NCBI RefSeq assembly: GCF_003008515.1
Contig: NZ_CP027668.1
Coordinates: 2,844,001 to 2,908,000, forward strand
DNA: 64,000 nt
Direction: 5' to 3'
Source of the DNA: Phreatobacter cathodiphilus
Lineage (GTDB): Bacteria > Pseudomonadota > Alphaproteobacteria > Rhizobiales > Phreatobacteraceae
Within the stretch, counting starts at the first letter, position 1. Each line of letters starts with the position of its first letter. The translations under genes were made by a program, and so were the position numbers. A model generated the notes under the pieces. It was not told the DNA's origin. It ran no database searches and was given only the letters and a program-made list of their open reading frames with translations. Below are positions 51,200 to 60,812 of the stretch, in pieces.

Positions 51200-53002
51200 T
51201 CAGTGGTTGTCCCGCGGAATGCCCCGCTTCTGCGCGATCTTCTGGTATTTCACCGCCGGCTTCAGCACCATGCCGTCGGCGAGCTGGCTCACCATCGAGC
51301 GCTGGATCTCCTGCCACGGCGTCTGGCTCTTGGGCACCTTGTAGCCGCCGTTCGCCTTCAGCTCCGCCATGCGCGCCGCGTAGTCCTCCTCGGAAATGAG
51401 AATGTTCGCCGAGCGCTTCCTCAGGTCGATGCGCACCCTGTCTCCCGTCTTCAACACGGCGAGCCCGCCATTGGCGCCCGCCTCCGGCGAGGCGTTGAGG
51501 ATGGAGGGCGAGCCCGACGTGCCGGACTGGCGGCCGTCGCCGATGCAGGGCAGGTCGCGGATGCCCTTCTTCAGGAGGGCCGCCGGCGGCTGCATGTTCA
51601 CCACCTCCGCCGAGCCGGGATAGCCGAGCGGGCCGACGCCGCGCACGAAGAGCACGCAGGTCTCGTCGATGGCGAGCGAAGGATCGTCGATGCGGTGGTG
51701 ATAGTCCTCCGGCCCGTCGAAGACGATGGCGCGGCCCTCGAAGGCGTCAGGGTCCTTCGGGTTCGACAGATAGCGCTTGCGGAAGTCGGCGGAGATGACG
51801 CTCGTCTTCATGATGGCGCTGTCGAACAGATTGCCCTTCAGCACGATGAAGCCGGCATCCTTGACCAGCGGCTTGTCGTAGGGGCGGATGACGTCCTCGT
51901 CGGTGATGACGGCATTCTGGACGTTCTCGGCCATGGTCTTGCCGTTGGCGGTGATGGCGTCGCCATGGATCCGGCCGGCCTTCAGGAGCTGGTTCATCAC
52001 CGCGGGCAGGCCGCCGGCCCGGAAGTACTCCTCGCCGAGATAGGCGCCCGCCGGCTGCATGTTGACCAGCAGCGGCACCTCGTGGCCGACCTTCTCCCAG
52101 TCGTCGATGTCCAGCTTCACGCCGATATGTTTGGCGATGGCGTTGATGTGGATGGGCGCGTTGGTCGAGCCGCCGATGGCGGAATTGGCCACGATGCAGT
52201 TCTCGAAGGCCTGGCGGGTGAGGATGTCGGAGGGCTTGAGGTCCTCCCACACCATCTCCACGATTCGCCGCCCGGTCGCGTAGGAGATCTGGCCGCGCTC
52301 GCGATAGGGCGCGGGGATGGCCGCGCAGGAGGGCAGCGACATGCCCAGCGCCTCGGCGAGGCCGTTCATCGTCGAGGCGGTGCCCATGGTGTTGCAGTGG
52401 CCGATGGAGGGCGCCGACTTGGTGACGACGTCGATGAACTCCTCGTAGGTGATCGTGCCGTCGGCCTGCAGCTTGCGTGCCTCCCAGACGACGGTGCCCG
52501 AGCCGGCGCGCTTGCCGTTCCACCAGCCGTTGAGCATCGGCCCGCCGGAGAGCACGATGGCGGGGATGTTCACCGTCGCGGCGCCCATGACCATCGCCGG
52601 CATGGTCTTGTCGCAGCCGGTCATCAGCACGACGCCGTCCATCGGATAGCCGTAGAGGATCTCCACCAGCGACAGGTATTGCAGGTTGCGGTCGAGGGCC
52701 GCCGTCGGACGCTTCAGCGTCTCCTGGATCTGGTGGACGGGGAACTCCAGCGGAATGCCGCCGGCGTCGCGGATGCCGTCGCGCACGCGCTGGGCGAGTT
52801 CGATGTGATGGCGGTTGCAGGGCGAGATGTCGGACCCGGTCTGGGCGATGCCGATGATCGGCTTGCCGGAGCGCAGCTCCTCCACCGTCAGGCCCCAGTT
52901 GACCGTCCGCTCCAGATAGATCGCGGTCATGCCCGGATTGTCCGGATTGTCGAACCACTGCCGCGAACGCAGGTTCTGGGGCTTCATCTTCCGGCGGGCC
53001 AT
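51200..53002 (-). CDS. IlvD/Edd family dehydratase, sugar-acid (pentonate) type
   Basis: A 600-aa iron-sulfur dehydratase. Three cysteines sit at C62 ('DISPCNRHH'), C130 ('[10 protein letters not shown]') and C203 ('[10 protein letters not shown]'). This spacing (68 and 73) matches the [2Fe-2S] pentonate dehydratases, so an L-arabinonate/D-xylonate-type substrate is more likely than dihydroxyvalerate. The C-terminal catalytic loop has '[21 protein letters not shown]', including the base Ser region. It is monocistronic, with its own terminator, and is divergent from the small-ORF/aminotransferase operon. It could feed the otn or KDPG routes in this window. Confidence 0.9.
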   Translation of the reverse strand: MARRKMKPQNLRSRQWFDNPDNPGMTAIYLERTVNWGLTVEELRSGKPIIGIAQTGSDISPCNRHHIELAQRVRDGIRDAGGIPLEFPVHQIQETLKRPTAALDRNLQYLSLVEILYGYPMDGVVLMTGCDKTMPAMVMGAATVNIPAIVLSGGPMLNGWWNGKRAGSGTVVWEARKLQADGTITYEEFIDVVTKSAPSIGHCNTMGTASTMNGLAEALGMSLPSCAAIPAPYRERGQISYATGRRIVEMVWEDLKPSDILTRQAFENCIVANSAIGGSTNAPIHINAIAKHIGVKLDIDDWEKVGHEVPLLVNMQPAGAYLGEEYFRAGGLPAVMNQLLKAGRIHGDAITANGKTMAENVQNAVITDEDVIRPYDKPLVKDAGFIVLKGNLFDSAIMKTSVISADFRKRYLSNPKDPDAFEGRAIVFDGPEDYHHRIDDPSLAIDETCVLFVRGVGPLGYPGSAEVVNMQPPAALLKKGIRDLPCIGDGRQSGTSGSPSILNASPEAGANGGLAVLKTGDRVRIDLRKRSANILISEEDYAARMAELKANGGYKVPKSQTPWQEIQRSMVSQLADGMVLKPAVKYQKIAQKRGIPRDNH

Positions 53003-53125
53003 GCCCTTCCTCCCATGTTGCGCTGCGAAGCGTTCAAATCGATTGAAGTGCCTGCCGCGTCGTCAGTTTCTTGGATTTGAACGCGCCGCAGGGCGGATTG
53101 CAACGGCAAAAGAGGGGGAGGCGAC

Positions 53126-53392
53126 ATGCGGGCGAACGGAGGGCGCGACTTGCCAAACGCCCGAACCCGTTCGATTCTCGCCAGACAACGCATGGGGTGC
53201 ACCATGGTCATGCGAATTCGTGGTCGAGCCGCACGGCGTGTCCGATGCCTCGCCGCGCAGTGGCGAATGACGCCCGAAGAGGTGATCGAGGTGGTGGTCA
53301 CCCGGTATGCCGCTCAGCTTGGCATTGACCTGTCCTCCACTGACGACGCTTCTGCCCAGCACCCGTCGCATACGGGGGCAGGCCCGGGTTGA
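53126..53392 (+). CDS. Small ORF of unknown function, coupled to the next gene
   Basis: An 88-aa basic reading frame with a strong ribosome-binding site (GGGGGAGG, 5 nt before the ATG). It overlaps the following secreted-protein gene as TTGA. The C-terminal part 'MTPEEVIEVVVTRYAAQLGIDL' could form a helix; the N-terminal part is Arg-rich. No family recognised. The 53003-53125 stretch before it shows no gene and should hold the promoters of this operon and the divergent dehydratase. Confidence 0.4.
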   Translation: MRANGGRDLPNARTRSILARQRMGCTMVMRIRGRAARRVRCLAAQWRMTPEEVIEVVVTRYAAQLGIDLSSTDDASAQHPSHTGAGPG

Positions 53393-53715
53393 TTAGGCAT
53401 GTCTTTGCAGTGCTTCTCTGGCTCTGCTTCACAGCATCCGGATGGTCACTGGCCGTTGCACAGCCTCAGGGATGTCCCGACCTTCCACCGTGCCAAGGTT
53501 GCGGCTGTCGCGGCGGGCCGGGCTATCGTGGTCCGGACAACCGTTGTGTTGGTTTCCGGCAGTTGGACCGCGTTTGCGGAGTTCCTCCAACGACGCGTTG
53601 CACGTTCGAGGGCTCCAGTCCCAACACCGGGATGAATGCCGAATGTGCCTTGCAGCCGAGACAGAACAACGCCAGAAGTCGCTCAAGACAAGAAAGTCCC
53701 GGAAACGCCCCATGA
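53389..53715 (+). CDS. Small cysteine-rich secreted protein
   Basis: A 108-aa protein with a convincing signal peptide (MIRHVFAVLLWLCFTASGWS, cleavage near AVAQ) and seven Cys in the mature part, clustered in 'GCPDLPPCQGCGCRGG'. The start is TTG. The stop overlaps the aminotransferase ATG as ATGA, and its own start overlaps the previous ORF, so translation of all three is probably coupled. No family recognised; metal binding or disulfide stabilisation is possible. Confidence 0.6.
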   Translation: MIRHVFAVLLWLCFTASGWSLAVAQPQGCPDLPPCQGCGCRGGPGYRGPDNRCVGFRQLDRVCGVPPTTRCTFEGSSPNTGMNAECALQPRQNNARSRSRQESPGNAP

Positions 53716-54893
53716 CCCTTCAGACCGTCGCCAATTTCGACCGCATCGGCGAGGAGAATGCCTTCGCGGTCCTCGCCCGCGCCACCGCGCTGATGCGGGC
53801 CGGCAAGGACGTCATCAATCTCGGCATCGGCCAGCCGGATTTCGCGACCCCTGAGAACATCACCGAGGCGGCCATCAAGGCGATCCGAGACGGCCATCAC
53901 GGCTACACGCCCGCCAACGGAATCCTGCCCCTGCGCGAGGCTGTCGCCGCCGATCTCGACCGGCGCTTCAAGGTCTCCGTCTCGCCCGAGGAGGTGATGA
54001 TCGTGCCCGGCGGCAAGGTCACCATGTTCATGGCGATCCTGATGTTCGGCGAGCCGGGCGCGGAAATCCTCTATCCGGATCCGGGCTTTCCCATCTACCG
54101 CTCGATGATCGAATACACGGGGGCCACGCCGATCCCGGTGCCGATCCGCGAGGAGAACGGCTTCGCCTTCTCGGCGGACGAGCTCCTCTCGCTCATCACG
54201 CCGAAGACCCGCCTCGTCATCGTCAATTCGCCGGCCAATCCCACCGGCGGCGTGACGCCGAAGGCCGAGATCGACAAGCTCGTCGCCGGCATGGAGCGCT
54301 TTCCCGACGTCGCCATCATGTCCGACGAGATCTACGACCAGATGGTCTATGACGGCGAGGAGCATGTCTGCCTCCTCTCCTATCCCTCCATCCGCGACCG
54401 CACGATCCTGCTCAACGGCTGGTCCAAGACCTACGCCATGACCGGCTGGCGTCTCGGCTACTCCATCTGGCCGGGTAAGCTCTACGAATACGCGCGCAAG
54501 CTGGCGGTGAACTCCTTCTCCTGCGTCAACGCGCCCTCGCAGTTCGCGGCGCTCGAAGCGCTCACCGGCCCACAGGACGCGGTGGGCAAGATGGTCGCCG
54601 AGTTCGACGCCCGCCGGAAGCTCGTCGTCGAAGGGCTGAACAAGCTGCCCGGCGTCTCCTGCATCGTGCCGAAGGGCGCCTTCTACGCCTTCCCCAACAT
54701 CAGCCAGACCGGCTGGAAGGCGAAGCCGCTGGCCTCGGCCCTGCTGGAGGACGCCGGCGTCGCCACCATCGGCGGACCTGACTTCGGCGTTCACGGCGAA
54801 GGCTATATCCGGCTGAGCTATGCCAACTCGTCGGAGAACATCCTCAAGGCGCTGGATCGCATGAAGGGATTCTTGGAGCGGCGGAACAGCTGA
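53712..54893 (+). CDS. PLP-dependent class I/II aminotransferase (aspartate/aromatic type)
   Basis: A 393-aa fold-type I aminotransferase. The PLP Lys lies in 'NGWSKTYAMTGWRLGY' (about residue 240) and the substrate-carboxylate Arg in 'YIRLSYANS' near the end. 'INLGIGQPDFATPENI' opens the domain and 'SPANPTGGV' contains the Asn contact. Typical of aspartate or aromatic aminotransferases of the I-gamma group. It is translationally coupled to a small secreted protein upstream. It could supply aryl-pyruvates to the HPPD and indolepyruvate oxidoreductase encoded nearby. Confidence 0.9.
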   Translation: MTLQTVANFDRIGEENAFAVLARATALMRAGKDVINLGIGQPDFATPENITEAAIKAIRDGHHGYTPANGILPLREAVAADLDRRFKVSVSPEEVMIVPGGKVTMFMAILMFGEPGAEILYPDPGFPIYRSMIEYTGATPIPVPIREENGFAFSADELLSLITPKTRLVIVNSPANPTGGVTPKAEIDKLVAGMERFPDVAIMSDEIYDQMVYDGEEHVCLLSYPSIRDRTILLNGWSKTYAMTGWRLGYSIWPGKLYEYARKLAVNSFSCVNAPSQFAALEALTGPQDAVGKMVAEFDARRKLVVEGLNKLPGVSCIVPKGAFYAFPNISQTGWKAKPLASALLEDAGVATIGGPDFGVHGEGYIRLSYANSSENILKALDRMKGFLERRNS

Positions 54894-54954
54894 GGGCCTG
54901 AAGTCCGGCATTGCGGTTCAGCAAGCCGCTGTCCGGGCGTCCACCGACCCATCC

Positions 54955-54983
54955 GTCATGGCCGGGCTTGTCCCGGGCATGAC
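54955..54983. repeat. Imperfect palindrome, dispersed-repeat type
   Basis: GTCATGGCCGGG, then CTTG, then TCCCGGGCATGAC forms an imperfect stem between two convergent genes. Sequences of this kind are dispersed in many alphaproteobacterial genomes and may work as a terminator. Confidence 0.5.
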
Positions 54984-55006
54984 GAGAAACGGGGCCACGT
55001 ATCGCC

Positions 55007-55510
55007 CTACCCCCGCCCCGTCAGCAGCATCACCCCCAGCGCGGTGAGGATCGGCAGCGGCAGCGAAGCCGCCACCCTCAGCCAGACCACCCGCGTCGGC
55101 ATGACCGGCAGCTCCCACACGATCAGCCGCTGGAAGGCGAAGAGCGCCCAGGCGGTCACGTAGGTCATCACCGCGAGATAGCCGGCGCCGCTCTTCAGCG
55201 CCGAGGCCCCGATGGCGAAGCCGATCACCGGCCCGCCCGGCGTGATGGCCCCCGCGAGCGTCGCCAGCAAGAGGCCGGTGATGCCGGACTCCGGCCCGAG
55301 CCATGAGCGCACCACGTCCTGCGGCAGCAGGGCGGCGAGGAAGCCCGCACCGATCACGCCGATGGCGAGACGCGGGATGAGGTAGAGGAAGTCGAGAAGG
55401 CCGCTGCGGCTCGCTTCCTTCAGCACGGGGACCCCCTTGCGCCAGGCGACGAGCGCCAGCACGGCGGTGATCACCCAGAGCGACAGGCTGACGGCGAGGG
55501 TGGCGCTCAT
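55007..55510 (-). CDS. Half-size permease (COG0701/ArsP-like), C-terminal-type half
   Basis: A 167-aa membrane protein with about four helices and the motif 'LLATLAGAITPGGPVIGFAIG' (residues about 77-97), the family's APGGP-type permease signature. The full-length family has two such halves in one chain of about 300 aa. Here the other half is encoded by the gene upstream, overlapping as ATGA, so the two products probably assemble together. Substrate unknown; related full-length proteins are linked to metalloid or metal export. Confidence 0.8.
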   Translation of the reverse strand: MSATLAVSLSLWVITAVLALVAWRKGVPVLKEASRSGLLDFLYLIPRLAIGVIGAGFLAALLPQDVVRSWLGPESGITGLLLATLAGAITPGGPVIGFAIGASALKSGAGYLAVMTYVTAWALFAFQRLIVWELPVMPTRVVWLRVAASLPLPILTALGVMLLTGRG

Positions 55511-56064
55511 CGCGGCCCGCCCGGCACGATCCGCGCCAGCCAATGGGCCAGGAGCCCGGCGACGATCGGCAGCGGCAACGACACCAGCATGCGAGTCGTG
55601 ACGAAGTCGACGCCGAGGAAGGGCGCCTCCCAGATGATCGCCCGGTTGAGGCCGATCAGCGTCCAGCTCGTCACGAAGGCGACGGCGGGGCCGACGCCCG
55701 CGCCGACGGCGAGCAGCGCCCCCGCCAGCGGGTAGATGGTGAAGGGCCCGCCCGGCATGATCGCCCCGACGGCCGTGGCGATGACGAGGCCGGTGACGCC
55801 GGAATCGCCGCCGATCCAGCGCGAGACGAATTCGCGCGGCAGGACCGCCGCCACGAAGGCGCCGATCAGACAGCCGGCGAGCACCTTCGGCAGGATGTCG
55901 AGGAAGAGCCAGGAATCCTCGGCGAGGATGTGCAGGACGCCGGGCCAGCCATCCCGCACCAGCACGAATCCCGCCCCGGCGAGGACGAGGGCCAGCACGA
56001 ACAGCGTCGAGCCGTCGACGAGGGTGCGGGGCTTCTTCTGCGAGGATTCAGGCTGCGATGACAA
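55507..56064 (-). CDS. Half-size permease (COG0701/ArsP-like), N-terminal-type half
   Basis: A 185-aa membrane protein: a short polar N-terminus, one helix (residues about 20-40), then about four more with the signature 'VIATAVGAIMPGGPFTIYPLAG' (about 93-114). It is homologous in pattern to the overlapping downstream gene, including W-x-GG/GP-xSG-ITGL repeats ('WIGGDSGVTGLV' here, 'WLGPESGITGLL' there). Likely subunits of one transporter. Substrate unknown. Confidence 0.8.
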   Translation of the reverse strand: MSSQPESSQKKPRTLVDGSTLFVLALVLAGAGFVLVRDGWPGVLHILAEDSWLFLDILPKVLAGCLIGAFVAAVLPREFVSRWIGGDSGVTGLVIATAVGAIMPGGPFTIYPLAGALLAVGAGVGPAVAFVTSWTLIGLNRAIIWEAPFLGVDFVTTRMLVSLPLPIVAGLLAHWLARIVPGGPR

Positions 56065-56175
56065 ATGCGGGGCCGGGCAGGATCGACGGGGGTCCCGCGA
56101 GGGACCCGATCACCATAGGGCCCGGCCCGCTGCGCCGGAACCATCGCTCCGGCGCATCAGGCGTGCGCGGCCGGG

Positions 56176-57153
56176 TCAGGCCGCCGCGGAGGCCTTCGCT
56201 TCGGCTGCGGCCTGGTCGAGATGGGCGACCAGCGAGGCCTCGAGGCCGAGGGCCTGGGCGAAGTCCTTGAGGAACTTCGCCTCCGCCGCCGTGTCGACGT
56301 TCATGCCGAGATGGGCGGCGATATAGGCCTGCGCCTTCATCTCGTCGGTGGTGCACGACGCCGCGAGGATCTTGATGCTCACGGGCGCGGCCAGAACCCC
56401 GTCGAGGAAGCTCTTCTCCGCCTGACCGAGGCCCATGGAATCGAGCTGGCCGACGATCATCGCCCGCTCGTCGGGGCTCATCTCGCCGTCCGCATAGGCG
56501 GCCGCCACCATGGCGCGCAGCAGGATCTCGGCCGTGTCCTCGATGGTGCCGCCGGCTTCGGCGAAGCCCTCCGGCGCCTTGCCCATGCCGAGGAGCGAGG
56601 AGACGTCGTCGATCGTGCCCTGCACCACCGGCTTGCCCTGCTGGTAGTTGCGCAGCGCCACATAGGCGAGGCCGCCGATGGCCGCGAGACCGCCGAGCCG
56701 CGCCGCCGTGCCGGCGATCTGCCGTCCCGCGCCGGTGCCGAGCAGCAGGCCTGCGAGGGTCCCCGCCGCGGCGCCGCCGGCAAATCCGCCCGCATTCTTC
56801 TGCAGCACCTCGGTCGCCTGGCCGAGCAGCCCGCCGAGCCCGCCAGCCCCGCCCTGCGCCTGGGCGCTGCGGAGCGTCCCCATGAGCTGGTCGAGGAGAT
56901 TGCCGCCACCGGCGCCCGGGGCCGCCGGCGCTGCCGGCTGGGCCGTGGCCGGCACGCTCCCACCCTGCTGCTGCGCGTTGCGGAGCACGGCACCGAGCTG
57001 GTCCATCAGGCCGCCGCCGGATGCGCCCGGGCCGCCGGATGCGCCCTGGCCGCGCTGCGCCATTTCGGCAAGCTGGCCAAGAAGCCCGCCCGAGCCGCCC
57101 TGCTGCCGGCCGCCCGAAAGGACGGAGGTCAGAATCCTGGAAATGTCGGTCAA
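56176..57153 (-). CDS. DUF533 (YebE/TerB-like) membrane protein
   Basis: A 325-aa protein. The first 110 residues are Gly/Gln/Ala-rich low complexity with repeated 'LLGQLAEMAQ'- and 'LLDQLMGTLR'-like segments. A Gly-rich membrane stretch follows (about 118-155), and the C-terminal TerB-like helical domain (about 200-320) has 'AMVAAAYADGEMSPDERAMI'. The start is TTG with GGGAGG 5 nt before it, clearly better than the GTG/ATG options upstream. DUF533 proteins have no defined biochemical role. Confidence 0.85.
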   Translation of the reverse strand: MTDISRILTSVLSGGRQQGGSGGLLGQLAEMAQRGQGASGGPGASGGGLMDQLGAVLRNAQQQGGSVPATAQPAAPAAPGAGGGNLLDQLMGTLRSAQAQGGAGGLGGLLGQATEVLQKNAGGFAGGAAAGTLAGLLLGTGAGRQIAGTAARLGGLAAIGGLAYVALRNYQQGKPVVQGTIDDVSSLLGMGKAPEGFAEAGGTIEDTAEILLRAMVAAAYADGEMSPDERAMIVGQLDSMGLGQAEKSFLDGVLAAPVSIKILAASCTTDEMKAQAYIAAHLGMNVDTAAEAKFLKDFAQALGLEASLVAHLDQAAAEAKASAAA

Positions 57154-57240
57154 AGCGTCCTCCCTGAAGTGCCGCCACGATCTATGCATGGCTCACCGCG
57201 CAGCAAGTGCGACAAGGTGGCCGATTTCGTGGCGCAACCG

Positions 57241-57870
57241 TCAGGGGCGAAGCGCCCGCGCCGCCCGCGCCAGGGCGGTAATGCGGTCGTAGTCGCCCGC
57301 CGCCAGCGCGTCGTCCGGCACGATCCACGACCCGCCGACCGCCCCGACATTGGCCAGCGCCAGATAGGTCGGGGCCTTGGCTGCATCGATCCCCCCGGTG
57401 GGGCAGAAGACGAGGCCCGGCAGGGGGCCGGACAGGCTCTTCAGGAAGGCCGCGCCGCCCGAGGGCTCGGCGGGAAAGAACTTGAGGGCGGTGAAGCCGC
57501 GGGCGGCCAGCGCCATGGCCTCCGTCACCGTCGCGCAGCCCGGCAGGACCGGGATCGGCATGGCGGCGAGCGCGTCGGCGAGAGCCGGCGGCGTACCGGG
57601 CGAGACGAGGAAGCGCGCGCCCGCAGCCGTCGCCACCTGGATGTCCTCGATCCGCGTGATGGTGCCGGCCCCCACCAGCGCCTCGGGCACCTCCCGCGCG
57701 ATGGCGCGGATGGCGTCCGCCGCCTGCGGCGTCCTGAGCGTCACCTCGATGACCGAGAGGCCGCCCGCTGCCAGCGCCCGCGCCAGCGGCACCGCTTGCC
57801 GGACGTCCCGGATGGTCAGGACCGGGATGACCGGAGCGAGTTCGAGAAGCGGGCGGGCGTCGGGAAGCAT
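57241..57870 (-). CDS. eda: 2-dehydro-3-deoxy-phosphogluconate (KDPG) aldolase
   Basis: A 209-aa class I aldolase cleaving KDPG to pyruvate and glyceraldehyde-3-phosphate (Entner-Doudoroff pathway), or KDPGal in related routes. The catalytic Glu is in 'VIEVTLRTP', the Schiff-base Lys in 'GFTALKFFPAE' and the phosphate loop in 'FCPTGGIDA' and 'GGSWIVP'. The ATG gives the family length; an in-frame GTG 27 nt upstream is possible. Edd is not adjacent. It stands alone, so it may serve several sugar-acid routes. Confidence 0.93.
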   Translation of the reverse strand: MLPDARPLLELAPVIPVLTIRDVRQAVPLARALAAGGLSVIEVTLRTPQAADAIRAIAREVPEALVGAGTITRIEDIQVATAAGARFLVSPGTPPALADALAAMPIPVLPGCATVTEAMALAARGFTALKFFPAEPSGGAAFLKSLSGPLPGLVFCPTGGIDAAKAPTYLALANVGAVGGSWIVPDDALAAGDYDRITALARAARALRP

Positions 57871-57937
57871 GGGGTGTCTCTCGTCTGTCGCAGACACCTA
57901 GCACCTGCCTGCCCGCGCGGAAACGCCGGAGAAAGCC

Positions 57938-58300
57938 TCAGCGCGTCGTCGCGGGGTCGTAGAAGAAGCGCTCCGTCACGATCTCCTCGCCCCGCCAGGT
58001 CTGCAGCGCCATCTCGTCGAAGCGGCGGGTGGAGCCGTCGGGCAGGGTGAAGTCGAAGATCCAGTGGATCGCCACCTGGTCGCCGTCCACCAGAAGGGTC
58101 TTCACCTTGTGGGTATGGACCGAGGCCACACGGGCCAGCGCCGCCTTCTCGTGGGCGATCAGCATCGCCTTGCCGACCCGCGGCGGTGCCAGATTCTCCT
58201 GCATCGAGGCGTCCTCGGCATAGAAGGCCTCGATCGCCCCGACATGATCGCCGGACTCGACCAGGGCGACGAAGCGCTCGACCGTACTGCGCGCGGGCAT
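57938..58300 (-). CDS. SnoaL-like/NTF2 fold protein
   Basis: A 120-aa protein with the NTF2-like pattern: '[35 protein letters not shown]' (residues about 5-39, cited in outline) and '[40 protein letters not shown]'. Members act as isomerases, hydratases or ligand-binding proteins. No catalytic assignment can be made. It is 67 nt upstream of eda on the same strand and may be co-transcribed. Confidence 0.85.
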   Translation of the reverse strand: MPARSTVERFVALVESGDHVGAIEAFYAEDASMQENLAPPRVGKAMLIAHEKAALARVASVHTHKVKTLLVDGDQVAIHWIFDFTLPDGSTRRFDEMALQTWRGEEIVTERFFYDPATTR

Positions 58301-58375
58301 GACGTCTCTCCATCCGGAACAGCTTCCCGTGGCATAAACGCGCCCGCGCCCGATTGCGTCAGGAGACGGCCCCCC

Positions 58376-58900
58376 TCAGTTGCGGTTGGCGAGGCCGTTG
58401 GCGACGCGCTGGGCACGGATGCTCTCCCGCTGCGCGACGATCTGGGCACGGAATCGCTCCATGCCGTCGCGCACCGAGCGGCTCGCCTGCGCATAGCGGT
58501 CGGGCGGCGTGAAGGCGTCGGGATGGGCGGCGTCATAGGCGAGCACCGCCTTGAGGGTGCGCTCGAGCGCCGGAATATCGCCGAAGGCATATTCGTTCAC
58601 CGGTCTGCCCACCACCTCCGACAGCGAGGCGAAGGCCGCGGCGTCGCGGTCGCGGGGCAGGTCGGGCCGCGCCGCCAGATGGGTGCGGTAGCGGAGCTGG
58701 CCGAGATAGAAGACGAAGACCGCCTCGTCCCGCTGTCCCGCCCGGAAGAGATCGGCGGCGCGGCGATAGTAGCCGGCGGGGTGATCGCCCTCGAGGCCGC
58801 GGAGGAGCCGCGCCTCGTCGGCGGCGGCGGGGCTCACCAGCGCGGCGACGAGGAGAGTAAGGGCGGAGCGGCGGGAGAGGGCGGAAGCGACGACGGGCAT
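58376..58900 (-). CDS. Small secreted protein of unknown function
   Basis: A 174-aa protein with an N-terminal leader ([29 protein letters not shown]). The mature part is mostly helical, with a tetratricopeptide-like opening '[29 protein letters not shown]' and an Arg/Gln-rich C-terminus. No known family recognised. An earlier in-frame ATG (58939) would place charged residues before the leader, so the later ATG is preferred. Confidence 0.7.
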   Translation of the reverse strand: MPVVASALSRRSALTLLVAALVSPAAADEARLLRGLEGDHPAGYYRRAADLFRAGQRDEAVFVFYLGQLRYRTHLAARPDLPRDRDAAAFASLSEVVGRPVNEYAFGDIPALERTLKAVLAYDAAHPDAFTPPDRYAQASRSVRDGMERFRAQIVAQRESIRAQRVANGLANRN

Positions 58901-58954
58901 GGCAGGCGGGTCCGATGGATGATGCGGAGGAGGTCGCATCGCCGCATTTCGCTT

Positions 58955-59467
58955 TCATCGCGCCGGCGCGACCGTCCCGTATCCGCCCGTCCGCGGCGAC
59001 AGCGGCAGGAGGGCCTGGTCCTTCAGCGTCTCCAGCACGATGGAGGAGCGCACCCGTGCCACGCTCTCGTGGGGCAGCAGCACCTCGTTGACGAGGGTCG
59101 ACAGCCCCTTGAGGTCGCGCACCACGAGCTTCAGGAGATAATCCGCGTCGCCCGTCATGGCGTGGGCCTCCTGCACCTCCGGCATGGCACGGACGAGATC
59201 GCCGAAGCGCTTGGCGTTGAGCCCCGAATGGGTGGCGAGCGAGACGAAGATGTAGACCGTGACGCCGAAGCCGAGCCGGGCGGCGTCGAGATCGGCGCGG
59301 TAGCGGCGGATGAGCCCCTCCTCCTCCAGCCGCTGGCGACGGCGCGACACCTGGCTCGCCGACAGGCGGACGATGTCGGCGAGTTGCTGGTTGGTCCGTG
59401 CGCCATCCTCCTGCAGCGCGTCCAGCAGGCGCAGGTCGAAGCCGTCGACGGAGACACTTTCGTTCAT
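58955..59467 (-). CDS. Lrp/AsnC family transcriptional regulator
   Basis: A 170-aa regulator. The N-terminal winged HTH is '[44 protein letters not shown]' (residues about 10-53, cited in outline) and the C-terminal RAM ligand domain follows, with '[16 protein letters not shown]'. It is divergent from the 4-hydroxyphenylpyruvate dioxygenase gene, and a perfect dyad lies 15 nt before its start. Control of hpd in response to an aromatic amino acid is the likely role (inference). Confidence 0.92.
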   Translation of the reverse strand: MNESVSVDGFDLRLLDALQEDGARTNQQLADIVRLSASQVSRRRQRLEEEGLIRRYRADLDAARLGFGVTVYIFVSLATHSGLNAKRFGDLVRAMPEVQEAHAMTGDADYLLKLVVRDLKGLSTLVNEVLLPHESVARVRSSIVLETLKDQALLPLSPRTGGYGTVAPAR

Positions 59468-59481
59468 GTCGGCATCACATC

Positions 59482-59498
59482 ATGCACCAGATGTGCAT
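59482..59498. promoter_or_regulatory. Perfect dyad between the Lrp regulator and hpd
   Basis: ATGCAC-CAGAT-GTGCAT is a perfect 6+6 inverted repeat in the 123-nt divergent region, 15 nt from the regulator's start and 92 nt from hpd. Its size fits an Lrp/AsnC dimer site. Confidence 0.5.
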
Positions 59499-59590
59499 GC
59501 AACTGGTGGAGTGGCGCCTCCTTCTCACGCTCCGTGCGCCGAATCCGCACGATAATCGAGCCTCCAACGACACCACCAGAGGATGACGCC

Positions 59591-60721
<1,131 letters not shown>

Positions 60722-60758
60722 CGTCGCCCCTCGTCGTCGCGGGCGTCGATTGCGCGCC

Positions 60759-60788
60759 GGCCCGGCATTCGATAGGTCTTGCCGGGCC
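60759..60788 (+). other. Stem-loop after hpd
   Basis: GGCCCGGCA and TGCCGGGCC form a perfect 9-bp stem with a 12-nt loop, 37 nt after the hpd stop. No T-tract follows, so termination is uncertain. Confidence 0.4.
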
Positions 60789-60812
60789 CCTCCAGCATGC
60801 CCCCCGCCCGCG

